Assembly (NCBI GenBank): GCA_019925795.1
Contig: CM034311.1
Location: 38,977,472 to 39,041,471, forward strand
From: Dendrobium chrysotoxum
Taxonomy: Eukaryota; Streptophyta; Magnoliopsida; Asparagales; Orchidaceae
Length of the DNA: 64,000 nt
Direction: 5' to 3'
Shown here: positions 24,601-38,600 of the stretch, one piece after another
Layout: every line of letters begins with the position of its first letter
Numbering within the stretch: the stretch's first letter is position 1
Program-made: the position numbers and the translations under genes
The notes under the pieces: generated by a model
Database searches by the model: none
Told to the model about the DNA's origin: nothing
What the model saw: the letters and a program-made list of their open reading frames with translations, nothing else

Positions 24601-26572
24601 CATCCTCTGATTACTAAAATGAGTGTTTCTCTACTGCAGCCTTGCTTATGACGTGTTGAGTAGACAGAGCTACCAGCGATCTGGCCAAATTTGGGCTTGT
24701 TGGATCCGGCCTTTTACACCCATACAGGCTTCAGACTAAGCTATGGGAAATGCGCTTCCCAATACTGAATCTACTGAAGTTGACAGATTTGGAGTCCTCC
24801 TTTGTGGTTGAAGATATGGAGCCTACGCACATTCGGTAGTTGCTCAGCGTTCCTCCTTCCCACTGGAACTTTGATTCTCCGGTCAATTAGGGAGAATTTG
24901 GTAGACAACGATCACTTGAATTTGTCGAGTCAAATTAGCCTTTGTACTTCTTACAGTCCCTATTAACGGGTTGACGAAGTGGGGGTTTCGCTACTACGGC
25001 CTTTCTTATGGTGTGTTGAGTAGACGGAGCTACCAGCGATCCGATCATATTTGAACTTATTAGATCCGTCCTCTTATACCCATTAGAACCTTAAGCTTTA
25101 GACTGTTGAAAGACTTCAAGCTGTTCCGGCTCAACTTATTCGAGTGTGTAGTCACAAAAATTTTTTTCCTGACTTTTGAATCTTGGTACGTTAGAGAAGG
25201 TGGTGTCCCGAACTTTCGGAAGATCACCTACATATACTTTGAAAAAGAATTCGTTGTATCCTTCTATCTTGAAGGAATATTCATGTTGATGCTTTTAAAT
25301 ATTTATTCAGGGATCCGGCATGCAGTAAGATTTTCAATCCGAATAAATATTTAAAATGTCACATGTCTCGCAGGGAGAGATTTTAAAATGACATAAATTT
25401 GATATGTTGATATTTTAAATATTTATTTGAGGATCTAGACACAAACCACGATGTTAACCTAAATAAATATTAAAAATGCCTCGTCTTGCAGGTAGATTTT
25501 GGATAGGCTTTGAGAGGAAAACTGGTGCGACGCTTGTAACGAGGCGGGTAAGCCTCAGAGCGCTCATGTAGCATAACGAGAACCAAAATTAAGTACCATT
25601 AAGCGCTCATGTAGCATAGCGAAAGAAATAAATTGATGTCTTTCAAAACAGGTGCTCAAAGACCCTTAAGTGCTCATGTAGCGTAGTGGGGATTGAAAAA
25701 ATTGCGGCCGAGGTGTCATCCGACACCTACATGAAGTGCTCACATATATAATCGATAGGGCACAAAGCCCTCTGTTAGCTAAGGTGTATTCAAATTTGTC
25801 CCCTTAGACAAATATTCCTACCAGGTCTACAAGGTACCCTTGGACGAAGCAACCCATGGCTGCCGACAAGGATCCTTCTGTCAGGTTGGGTCGACTACCT
25901 CCTCTGACTAAGTAGACTAGGGACCACTATGGTCCGGGATAACGGAACCATGGGATCTTGATCGGGCCCATCATTCATTCCCCCACCATCCGTTTTAAGT
26001 GCAAGGTGGTGAAATTTCAATTTTAAATATCAAATTTTCAAACATCAAGCCCATGCTGCTACTATACGCCTGATACTACGTATCTACGGATACAACGTAT
26101 CTAATCAACGACTAGCCTTAATCAAAAGTTCTCTCTCGTTATCGGGAGGGGTAATTAACTATAGGGGATTGCACCTATATGAAACTAGAACTCAGATCTA
26201 AAGTCCTCGCAAAATGAGGGCGAAATCTCTGAGTAGTGTCTTATCTACAAACCCAATCTGCCTTCCCAAAATTTACCTCGAAACTTAATCAGTTAAAACT
26301 CCCCCAAAAGCAATGGGGAGGCCAGGGCGCGAATTTTCGGAGCCCACACTCGCTGCCCAACCCACTCTAGAGCTCACACGCCAAGACTGCCTACGATATT
26401 CCGTTACACAACGTGCGCTCATCCTGCGCCTACGCGCTCGCACCCATTCTCCTGTGCCCGCCTGCTCGCCTACATTCTGCGCGCCCCCATGCACGACCCT
26501 TGCTGCCATTTCCCCCTACCCAACCATCATCGCTGCCCCTCTTCCTCACCCTCTAACTCTGTCTTTCTCAAT

Positions 26573-26652
<80 letters not shown>

Positions 26653-29600
26653 TCCTCCCCTTCTCTCTCTTTCTCTCTCCCTCTTTCTCTCTCTCCCACT
26701 TTCTTTTTTATCTCCCTCTCCCTTTCTATCTCTTTCTCCCTATCTCTCTCTATCCCTCTTTCTCTCTTTTCCATTCAAACAACCACATGTTTCTGGTAGG
26801 ACTGAAGGGTAGCTGCTGTTGCAGCAAGATCTTAATAAATTATCTGCTGCATACATAGGAAATCTAACAATTAGGATTTTAAACAGTTGAGGGATCAAAC
26901 CGAAAAGGAGGTAAATGTTGCTTCTGAATTGACAATAGATAAATTTCTGGGAGGAAAAAGTTGATGAAAAAACAATTTTCTCACTTAAAATAAATCAAAC
27001 GATGAGTTTAATTACGCCAAGCTTACAGCAACAGCTAATGCTCAATGAATGCAACATTTAATAGTAGATAGATCTACCATATCTTCAAATACTGGTATCT
27101 GATTACTGCCCTACCATAAAGATTAGAAGTGCTTATAAATAAATTTTTGTGAAAGAGATGTTTTAGAATTCTGTGTTTGAAGGATTGTCATGTACTCCTA
27201 TCGGCTAAGAATTTTCAAATATAGAAACTTTAAAAAGAGTATAATGCATCCACAAGTAACAATTAATAGTTCATGACATACGCAGCTCATCTTAATCTGT
27301 TGGTTTGAAATTTTGGCTATCAAACAAGAGGTTTTAGGTTCGAGTCTTATGCATGTGATGTGTGTATGAATTTGTCTTAATTAACCTAAATGTCTTTAAA
27401 AAAAAGTTCATAATGTCTTTAGAGTCCTTGTCTCATGAAAAAGGCTTGCATTGAGATTAATGTGCCACCAACAGAGAGCTGTTGTCCACCACTTCCAACC
27501 CAATACTCGATATCAATAATTTAAACCCAATTTTCTTTTCTGAAGAAGAATGCATGTACTAGAGTGCTAATATAGTGTATAAGCAAAAGCTACAAAAATG
27601 AGGATTAGTTTTCTGAAATATACATTGCAGAAAGTACATAACGATATAATTAAATTTTTACTGTATCTTCTCCCTTAAAGAATGAAGACTGTTCTATAAA
27701 TGACATACAATTCAAGCTAGCATGATCAAGAAAAGGTGCGAAAAGATAAATATCACCATCTTGGCAGAAAAGGTGTGTCATTGAATAAGTAAATATTCTG
27801 AAGCTCTTACCTTTACCTGCTGGAAGATCGTTCCAGTCGTGTACTCTGACCCAGATCTCTTCACCTGTGTCCAACTACAAAATGCCAACATCACATTTAC
27901 TTAAATGTTGCTCATCATGAATAAGTTACTAGATTCCAATTTGGTGGCATTACTTCACACAAATCAAACTGCAAAGATGGTATGTTTCATCATTTTGTAA
28001 ATCAAAACAGAAAATCCATGTATAAGAAATTCTCTCCTAGTTTGAAAAATAAAAACTCCCCAATTCATCATTTATTGGAACAGTACAAAAGGACTTTTAA
28101 TCATACGAGGTAAGTTTGGTCTTCCAGAAATAATGAAGTAAGCTTTTTAAAGGCTGCAGTTTTAGCTAAAATGGTTTATTATTTCTAATTCCATATTACA
28201 GTATAGAAAGTAAAAGAGTTAAAAAGCACCTTAGAGAAAAGGGAAAAAATGAAAACTTTTGAAAGATAATGATATACTGCCTCTTCTTTAATTAAAATTC
28301 CTGACATAACCAATCTACACAGAAAACTTTTTTGAGGGATCCACTACAAGTGCTGGAGTGTTTACCTTAAATTACCGAATTGAGTTCCATTTTTCAGGTG
28401 GCTTTAGAAAAAGGAAATCACCGAGTTCTTGGATAAGAAGAACGGATAGTGCGTTGCAGTGTAATTTCTTGTCGACATGCAATTACATAATTTCAGTTAA
28501 TCAACTAGGGTAAATTTACTTAAGTTCTTGATATTGTGATGTGAAACATATATTAGATGTAGTAATTGCTTGGGATTAATAAGTAATTGACAAGCTTACA
28601 AATTATAAAATTAATATTTCACAAGAGCTGATTTAGGATTTTCTTAGTTGGTGATCAAGCAATAGCATGCGATTACAAATAAAGTAGGAGAATAATAAAA
28701 TAACAAAGCCTATTTGCAACTAATAGAATTCCCACAATTAATAACTAGAACAGTCACAATGAAATTCCCTTACTCACACTCTTTGAGAATTTCAGCGGGA
28801 AAAAACTTTACACAATATTAATGATGACACTAAGAAAAAGCAAGCACTTAAAGTTTTGTTCAAGGAAGAGTTACCCGGGAAAGAGATGACAGGCGGACGA
28901 TGGGAGAGTTGCCACTGAATGGGAGGTCGATGCTGGTCGATGGCGGTTGCAAGGGAGAAGAGAATCCGATCCACATATTCCTCGACGGTATAGTCATTCC
29001 CAAAGTCGATGTCGAAGAAAGGAGAATGGAGCACATCCACTAGGCCTTGACATCAAAGACGAAGCCATGATCCAAATTGAGATCAGCCATTCATGGAGGA
29101 AGGAAAAAAAGGGCGGCTACTTGGAGGTAAATAAGTGTGTGGGAGTGGGCAATGACTTTGGGAATTAATGAAGAGGAGAGTGGACAGCAATAGGGGAGAT
29201 TAATGGGGGTTGGGAAGGGGAAGGTAGCAGCTATGTGAATGAGAAAGACTTTAATTAAGTGGAGTTAATGAAAATTGGGAAGAGGAAAAGGTGGCAACTA
29301 GGGAATAGGAAAGACATTAATTAAATGGAGTTAATGAGGGTTGGGAAGGGAAAAAAGCAGCAGCTATGAAAATGGGAAAAACTTTAATTAAGTGGAGTTA
29401 ATATAAGGATTGAGGAGGGGAAAAGGTGGAGGGAATACGAAGAGGTGAGGGGGAAGGCTGGCCGGCCAAGGGAAAGCAGCAAGGAGTTTGGCCGGCTGTT
29501 CAAAATAGGGAGGGAGGCTCGGTTGGCTATGTAGAGGGGAAGGAAAGGGGTCGGCCAGCTATTTGAAGGGTAGGAAGGCTCGGTGGCTGCTTGGGAAGGG

Positions 29601-32600
29601 CTGGAATATTTGGTTGACTGTTTGGAAGGGTTAGAGTGCTTGGTGGGCTGTTTGGAAAGAGGATGGGAGTGAGAGAGGAGATAGGATAAAGCCAAGAACT
29701 TTGCCACGGCGATGGTTGTTGGGTGTTGCTTTGCCCTACTCCTAGGGACTTCACTCTTCTCTCAAGAAGACTCAAATACACACATAACTCAGAAAAATTG
29801 AAGTTTCATTCATAATCAGCATCATCTCCATACAATAGCCTAGGGCCTCAATATATAGGCCTCAAAACATGAAGACTCGAAAGACTAAGAAGCCCATTGG
29901 GCTACAACACACAAATAACCTAACATAAGAGTAAAATGGGAAAGGCTCTCAATATAACATGAAATAAATCATAAATAAAGGCTCCTAATCATAGCCGTCG
30001 ATCTGCGACCCCTCCTGTGATAAACGCCCCAAGATTTCCTGTTGATGTCCTCATCATTCTCCCCAGGTGAGAGAAAGCTCAACCCCATCGAATAAGCATC
30101 ACGGGTGCTCTCGTACATCTCTAGAATGTCGGGATCCAATCTCTATAGCTCATCACGATCAATCCATGTTTTCTTCGCCTCCGATTTTTCTTTCCATTGA
30201 ACTAAATACCTTTGGCGCCCACCATCTTTAGTGGAAATGACTTCATCATTAAGTATTGTTTCAATTTTCTCTGTATTAGGTAAGGAAGGAATATTTGGGA
30301 GTGGAGGTAGGTTAGGGTTCTCATCACGTGAGGTCACACAAGGCTCAATATTTAATGAGTTTGTGGGGTTAAACTCATGTCCTTCAAAGGCTACTAGATC
30401 TTCGATGTTAAATGTAGGATTCATGTTAAAACTTTCAAGTAGGTTTAACACATAAGTATTGCTATTTATCTTTGCTATTATTTTAAATGGTCCCGCACTT
30501 CTAACATGCAACTTTTTAACGGTCCCATGCGGAAACCGTCTCAGCCGAATCTGTACCATTACAAAATCTCTAACCTCGAATTCTTTAAATCGTTTCTTAA
30601 TATATGCATTAAGTTTATAATTAGCATTACTTTGTTCAATCTTTTTAATAATTTTCTTATGCAATTCTTGGAGATGCGATGCAAATGTAGATACATACTC
30701 AGATGTTCTAATCCTAGGACACACTGGAATCAAGTCTATAGGTTGCCTAGGTTGGTACTCATACACAATTTCAGCGGGGCTTAGGCTCGTGGCCTGATTA
30801 TATGCGAATTCAGACGTTGGGAGTTTGGAGTCCCAATCTCGAACGTATTCACCTACCAATGATCTTAAGAGGTTGCCTAAGCTCCTATTAACGACCTATG
30901 TTTGCCCATCATTTTGTAGATGAAAAGCAGTGGAAAATTGGTTCCCATCTTATGCCATAAGGTCTTCCAAAAAATAACTAGTAAATTTGATGCCCCGATC
31001 AGACACTATGGTTTTAGGCAAGCCATGCAATCTAACAATCTCATCAAAATATAGTTTAGCTATTCGAGAAGCATCAGAAGTCTTGGAACAATGAAGGACA
31101 TGTGCCAACTTGGAGAAACAGTCAACTACAACGCATATATAATCATGTTTTCTAAATATTTTTGGTAGCCCCAGAACGACATCCATGCTTACATCTTGCC
31201 ATGGGAAATTGGATGACAAGGAGGGGTGTATAGAGACCCGTGTTTTATTTTTATTGTTTGACTAGCTGATAAGTATGGCACCTTTTAACCAGCTTACTAA
31301 CATCACGTTTAAGGCTAGGCCAGTAAAAACATGTTCCACGCAGGCAATGGTTTTTGTTTGGCCAAAATGTCCAGCTAGACCTCCCGCATGTAATTCCCAC
31401 ACGAGGAATTCTCGTAGGGAAGTGTTAGGGATGCAGAGCTTCTAGGATTTGAATAGATACTCATCTTTAAGAAAAAAAGTCATTAACTATTTGTTCGCCC
31501 TCAATCATCAGAAGGGAATATGTCTTAAAGTCAGGGCAATTCTTATAATCATCATTAACATGCTCAAACCAAATTACTTCAACCTTCATTTCTCAGGTTA
31601 TCATTATACGACGACTTAATGCGTCCACCGCTTTATTTTCTAAACCCGCTTTGTGTCTGATCGTATAGGTATACTCTTACAAAAATTCAACCCAACGGCC
31701 ATATCGAGTGTTGAGTTTCTTTTGAGAGTTTATATAATGCAAGGCCTCATGATTAGAGAAAATAACAAACTCATGCGGGAGCAAATAATGCCTCCAATAT
31801 CTAAGGGATTGAATGATGGCATAAAATTGCTTATCATACGTGGAGTATCGCTGTCTAATATCATTCAATTTCTCGTTGAAGTAAGCCATAGGATATCCTT
31901 CTTGGGAAAGGACACCACCAATACCTACGCCAGATCGTTGCAAGTTACTTTAAAGACTTTAGAAAAATCAGGTAGACGCATGAAAGGGGCTTCTACCATT
32001 CTCTTCTTGATTTTTTCAAAAGCCTTAGAAGTGGGTATGGTCCAATGAAATTCGCCCTTCTTCAAACAATCAGTTATTGGGGTGGCTTTTATGCTAAAAT
32101 TTCTAATAAACCTCCAATAGAATGTGGCCAATCCATGAAAACTTCGAATATCTCTAATATTCTTAGGCTCATGCCACTCATTAATTGTGCGCCCTTTTTA
32201 GGATCAGCGGATATTCCTTAATATGATACAATAAATCCTAGGAAGGTCACACTATCTGTGAGGAACATACATTTCTTTGGATTAGCGTACAATTGTTCTT
32301 TCCTCAAGATCTCACGGACTTGTTTGATGTGTTCTAAATATTGTCCAACCGAATTGCTATAGATCAAAATGTCATCAAAGTAAACTACCACAAATTTTTC
32401 TAGAAAGGGACGGAGGACTTGAGTCATGATCTTCATGAATGTGCTAGGTGCATTGCTAAAGCCAAAAGGCATGACCATCCATTCACATTAAACCATCCTT
32501 GATCTTGAATGCAACCTTCCATTCATCACCTAGACGGATCCTGATTTGGTGGTAACTACTCTTGAGGTTAATTTTTGAAAATAGAGTGGCTCCCGTCATC

Positions 32601-35600
32601 ATGTCTAGCATATCATCCAAGCAGGGAATGGCAAAACGGTATTTCACGGTGATTTTGTTGATAACGCAGCTATCAACACACATCCTCCATGTACCATCTT
32701 TCTTGGGGGTCAATAGTGTTGGCATGGCGCATGGGCTTAAACTCCCCTTAATGAATCCATATTGGAGTAAATCATCAACTTGCCTTTTAAGCTCGTCATG
32801 CTCTTTCGGATTCATATGATAGTGAGGAAGGTTGGATAGGGAAACTTCTGGTACTAGGTCAAATGCGTGTTGAATGTCCCTTAAAGGTGGGAGATGATTA
32901 GGTAAATTGTCAAGGAACACATCAGTGAAAGTTTTAAGGAGAGGTTTAACCTCTTCAGGGATTGGTTCCTCCGCTTTAGGTATCACCTCACGAGCTACCA
33001 AGGCGTACATGGGTGACCTATGAATCAGTTCAGCATCCAACTCTTTTGCAATTAGGATGTTGAGCCCATTGCTTGGTTTAATAGGAGTGGGTTTAAGCTC
33101 TTCTTTAGAAGACTTGGGCTGGGAAGGTAATAGTTTAATCTTCTTATCATCATGTTTGAACATGCAGGTATTTGACCTTCCATAAATATGAACGTCATTG
33201 TCAAATAACCAAGGACGACCAAGGATAATTCGACCAATGTCCATCGTCAAGACGTCACAGCAAATATTTTCCTTATATCTCACAAACTCAATGAGAATAA
33301 GGCTCCTATCTTTCACCTCTAAAGCAGTGGAATTGATCCAAGCAACCTTGTATGGATTCAGGTGGGGAACTGCTTTCAGATTAAGTTTGGTAATCACGGC
33401 AGAGGATACGACATTAATGCAATTGCCGCTGTCAATAATGACCTTGCAGTTCTTTTCACCAATCTTGGTGAATGTGTGAAAGATGAAAGTTCTACGCTAG
33501 TTGTCACTCGGTTTTGGTTGGGATAAGGCACACCTAACAACTTAAAGCTTAACATGATTCAACTTTAGTAGGCAATGAATCATGGCGATGTCATCCTCAT
33601 CAAAGAAATCTTCTTCATCATCAATGTCATGAACTTGGTCAGCGTCAGGTTCATCCTCGTCCTCAATAATTTCCTCAATCAAGCACTTTATAAGGGCTGG
33701 AGCACTGGGAAGCGATGTGACCGTAGCCCTGACACTTAAAACACTTGGTTCCGAGCTTAGTCTTCGATGCATCACATTCAGGAGTTTTACCCTTGTAGTC
33801 AGGGCGAGGTTGGGCTTGGCCAACAGCTAGCCGACCAGTCATAGGGACGGGCGGCCTGTTTGGAGCAAAGATGGAGGAGATCTTGAATGGTGGGGGTCGG
33901 GTGTCTAGGTTCCAAGTAGGGAGGTGTGATATGGATTCCTCTAGGTCAAGGACTAGACTGCAAGCGGCTTCAAGTGTAGTGACTCCTCTCGCAAAAAGTT
34001 CATTACGAAGGTCTTCCCTAAGGCCGTCTCTAAACATGAATAGGATTTGGGCTGGAGTGGTGTTCTCTTCGCCACTCCAGCGAATCATCAAATCGTCGAA
34101 GACTATGATGTAGTCTTTCATGGTTTGTTACCTTGAGTCAGTCTACTCCACTTATCTAAGAGCCTGAGGAGTAAGTTGGAGGGAGATATTTTTGCTTGAG
34201 TTCATGTTTCATGGATCTCCAATCGATGATGGGATATTCACCTCAGGCTTCTCTCATGTTCTCTAAGTTCGTCTAGTATTGACTAGCTCGTCCAGTAAGC
34301 TTCATTTTGACGAACCTAACTTTTATAGCATCTGAGATATTGTACCATTTGAAGTAGCTATCCATTCCTTTAAGCCAGTCCAAGAAGACTTGCGAGTCGA
34401 GAGTGCCATCAAAGGAAGGTGCGTCAATTCGGATGTTTTTGAGTAATTGTGCGCCGTTGTCACGCCAGTTCTTGTCTTGACCCATTGGATCGCAATCAGG
34501 CCAATAGTTGTTATGATGGTATAGGACATGTGGCGGCCCATCGTCAGCACGCATCTCATCAACAAATGGGGAAGGGGACCTAGAGGGAGTATACATCGTG
34601 GTGTTATTTCCCTGTTTTTCAATATTGTCTAAGCATTCACCAACTTGGCGGTGGAAGTAAGCTAAATCTCTTTGAGTGTCTCTGATTTGTTGTGTTATAG
34701 TTCCTATTTAGCCTACAGTAAAGTCTAAAGTACGCTGAATTTATTTGGGGTCCATTTTCTAACTAAGGCTTGGAAATACTAATGCAACAACAATGCAATG
34801 AAGAAATTTGGTGAGCTAGGATGCAATCCTAGACGTCTACTAAATGTGAATGTGGGATACTAACATGCATCTAAGATGTAACCACGCTCTGATATCAAAA
34901 ATGATGTGAAACATATATTAGATGCAGGAATTGCTTGGGATTATGATGGGGACATCAGCACATGGAAAGTCTATTAGAGACGTGGCTGTCGATCTACGGC
35001 CACGATCGAGTCGTTGTATTTCTGAGTCATTTCATGTATTTGTCTTTTAGTATTTTATTTGTCTTATTTATTTTGTATTTGTTTTCCGCTTTTATCCCTT
35101 ACTTAAGGGAGGTCGTATGTAAGCTCTAAGGGCAATATTGTCTTTTACTTTTGAGTCCTTTGTACGAGGCTATTTATAGCCCTCATGTTTCTCTTTTAAT
35201 GCTTAATGAATAATGATAACATTTTTCCTTGTTTGATTTCTTTGTGAGATCTTGAGTGTTTGAGAGAAGGATCCCTAGGAGAGGGAGCATCGTACATCAC
35301 CCACCAATCTTGAAGAGTTGGGTTCGTGGCTTTATTTTCTATCTCTTTCCCTTTTCCCCCTCCACCACCGTCGGCTCCACCTTCCCCTCCTCCTCCCACG
35401 GCCCAAGCTCCACCCGACACTAGAACCGCCAGCCCCTTTTTCCCCACTGTCCCCTCCCGCCCCCCCAATCGACGCCCCACCACCACCACAACCGCCGGCC
35501 CACCCTCCCCACCAAGCCGCCGGCCCCACCCCTTCTTCCCCTCTTTGAATTATTTCCTAAATCCCTACTTTCCTTATTTATCCCAATCAATCTTTAGAAA

Positions 35601-38600
35601 GAATTTGAATTAGAAATAATTTAAATTTAATTCCCAAATATTTCCTAATGCCTTGATCTTATTTTTGGAAAGAATCTTAATTGAATCAATTAATCCAAAT
35701 CTGAATTAATTGATTAAAACCGTTCCTATTTCATTAATCCTATTTTTGGAAAGGTCTTTTAATTAAATCAATTAATTCAAATCTGAATTGATTGATTAAT
35801 TATTGCCTTAACCAAAAATACATTGAATCTAGTCACATGCACCCCCTCCCTCTCTCTCTTAGCCGAACCCCCCCCCCCCCCCCCCATGCCCCACCTATTA
35901 ATTTCTTTCCAAAAATAAAGTTTGTCACATTGGAATTAAATCAAAGCCCCTCCTCTCTCTCCTACCCACCCCCTCCCTCATCCCTTTCCCTCTTTAATTA
36001 TTTTCAAAATTGGGAATTAATTAGAGGAATTAAAAGTTTCATTTCCCTCCAACCTAGCTCTTGAAAATCTGAACTAAAGTAAACCCCTACCCTCTTACCT
36101 TGGCCGACCACCCTCTCATCCCTCCTCTTGCATAGATTTTGGAGAGAAACTTCTTTCTCTCAAGGCGACCCAACAAGGACTGCAAGAGAACATCTTCTCC
36201 GCACTTCAATAAAACAAGATCGATGTTGGCCGATCCCGATCTTGATTTCGGCATCGTTTACGACGAGCAAGGCTTCGTCCACATCCTCCACTCAACATTC
36301 TTCGACGTCAACCCGAGGATCAATAATACTGTCGAGGAATACGTGGAGCGCATTCTGGATACTCTCGTCGCAACGTTCAGTGGCACATTATCGCCGGTTC
36401 TCAACAAGGGTGAACTTCTTCCCCTTTTCATTTACTTTCTAAATCTCACTAATCTTGTAGGTGATAATCAAATCACAATGAGTTGTGCTTCGCTTTCTGC
36501 CTCCGCTTAGTAAACGTAGGAATGCTTAGTAAACGTAGGATTGAGTGGGCTTTCTATGTTGCTATCTTATTATTATATTAGGGATTTTGTTGAAGACTAC
36601 TTCATTCATAATTTGTTGTAATTCTGTATTGTTTTGATAATTCAAATGCTTAGCATGTAATTTGACCTAAACGATAGTGACCGCTCTTACGTTTTCTCTT
36701 TTCGTTTAAATCACAAATAGTTTTAATAATTCTTATCTTTTCAAAATCGTGCAAATTCTTATCACATTGTTTTAAAAGCATTGTAGTCCTGGAGCATGGT
36801 TTGCTCTTAGTGCATGTGTTAGGATCCATCATAGAGTTTTCTTTATCATCGTTTTACTTTGCTAGTTGTTCCAACATTACAATCTTTTCATTTAGCACCT
36901 TTTATGTTTGCTGTCCATACATTTTCTGCATCTATTTTGCAAGCTATAAGCGTGTTTTCATTCATATAAATTGCTGTCCTTTACATCCTAGACACCTTAG
37001 GTGCCCTGTAGTGTCTCCCAATGGACCCAGAACAACTAGGAAGGACTTTAGACTTACTGGTAGGTCAAATGAACACAATTAGGCAGCAACTCAAAGAAAA
37101 TCAAGCCAACCTAGCTGAGCTTCGTAGGACCACGACTGATCGATTTGACACCTTAGAGCGAGGTAGGACACACCAGGTCCCTTACACTCCATCTCGACCA
37201 CCTTCCTTGTACGGGGATGATACTTACCAACATGAGGGCCCTCTTCGTGCCCCTTATCGCGCTCCCTAGTATGGACACAACCCTCACCACGATCCTGACA
37301 TGCCACTTATGAAGAACATTAAAGTCGATGCTCCTACCTTTAATGGAACCCTCGATCCCCAGCTCTTCTTGGACTGGGTCAAAGGTATGGACAGTTTCTT
37401 TAAGTGGTATAATATCTCCGAGGCTATGGAGGTTAGTTTTGCCAAGATGAAACTCACTGGTAGGGCGAGTCAGTTTTGGTCCAACCTAGAGAGTCTTAGG
37501 GAAGTTCGAAACGAGTATCACATCACCAATTGGCCATCTATGAAGCATGAACTGAAGCAGAAGTACTTGCCTCCCTCGTACTTTCCCAGATTGTTGGATA
37601 GGTGGAATAGGCTGACTCAGGATAGCAAACCGGTCAAGGATTACATCGCCTCCTTTGATGATTATCTGATCCGTTACAAAGTGGAGACTTCCACTACCCC
37701 CGCGCAGATTTTATCTATGTTTTGTACCGGGCTGCGAGAGGATCTTCGCAACGAACTTTTTGCCCGGAACATCACTACCCTTAAAAATGCCTATAGTTTA
37801 GTGTTAGACCTTGAGGAGAGTCGGTCCCAGCACTCGAGTCGACACCACGACTCTAGGCCCATCTACAGACCTTCCGGTAGCTCCACTCCACACCCCCCAC
37901 TGCCGACCGACCCAAGGAAGCACTACCTGACCACCCACGGGTCCTCCTACACGTCGACCTGATTTTAGAAGTAAAACTCCCACTCCGGATACCCCTCGGT
38001 CCAGTCCCAGGACCAAGTGCTTTTTGATGCCAGGGGTATGGGCATATCGCTTCTCAGTTCTCCAATCCCTACAAAGTCTCGATTATCGAAGAAATTACTG
38101 AGGAGGATCTTGAGCCCGAGGTTGATCAGATTCACCAAGTGGAAGATGAAGGTGAATTCTTCGAGGAGGATGATGACACAACTGCCCTCCACTGCCTTCA
38201 GAAACTGGACACTTCTCTCATCTGCATGGTGAGATGTGCGCTTTCACACTTTGCCCCCACTGATGACTGGCGTAGGACTGCGATCTTCCACACCTACACT
38301 AAAATCAAAAATAAGAACTGTAAGGTCATCGTGGATAGTGGCAGCTGCATCAATGCTGTCTCTTCCAGCATGGTGTCCAAGTTGGGCCTGTCTGCCGTTC
38401 CTCACCCCAACCCCTATAAGGTAGCAGGGGTCAACTCCACTGCCTTGGAGGTGAAGAAGCGAAGCTTCATACCTATCTCCTTCGCTGACTATAAGGAGAA
38501 TGTTTGGTGTGATGTTCTGATGATGGATGTTGGATAGATCCTATTGGGTCGTCCTTGTGTTTTTTATAACGATGTCTACATCTATGGGCGTTAGAACACC

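Larger units (their letters stand above)
28537..34943 (-). mobile_element. TE1: chromodomain Ty3/gypsy retrotransposon, copy B
   Basis: Same element as at 16290-22696: 3' LTR 28537-30056, PBS region 34886-34897, 5' LTR remnant 34902-34943. TE3's LTR begins at 34944; the five bases before it, GATTA, would be TE3's target site. Confidence 0.9.
23607..35354 (+). repeat. Direct 11.7-kb duplication, copy B (right contig start)
   Basis: Starts immediately after the gap at the base matching 11365 and stays aligned with copy A until copy A runs into the gap. Differences seen: single-base changes, a longer CT run (26585-26650), a few small indels (for example near 27580 and 29220), and better preserved reading frames in TE1. 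It repeats the 110-bp pair, hairpins (25293-25476), right inverted arm (25497-26348), exon 5 and TE1. Confidence 0.95.

Noticed and set aside
36223..37021. Direct splice fusion of the LTR ORF to TE3 gag
   Set aside because: The acceptor-like AGs at about 37000 and 37011 give either a stop or the wrong frame, so a fusion is not supported in this degraded copy.
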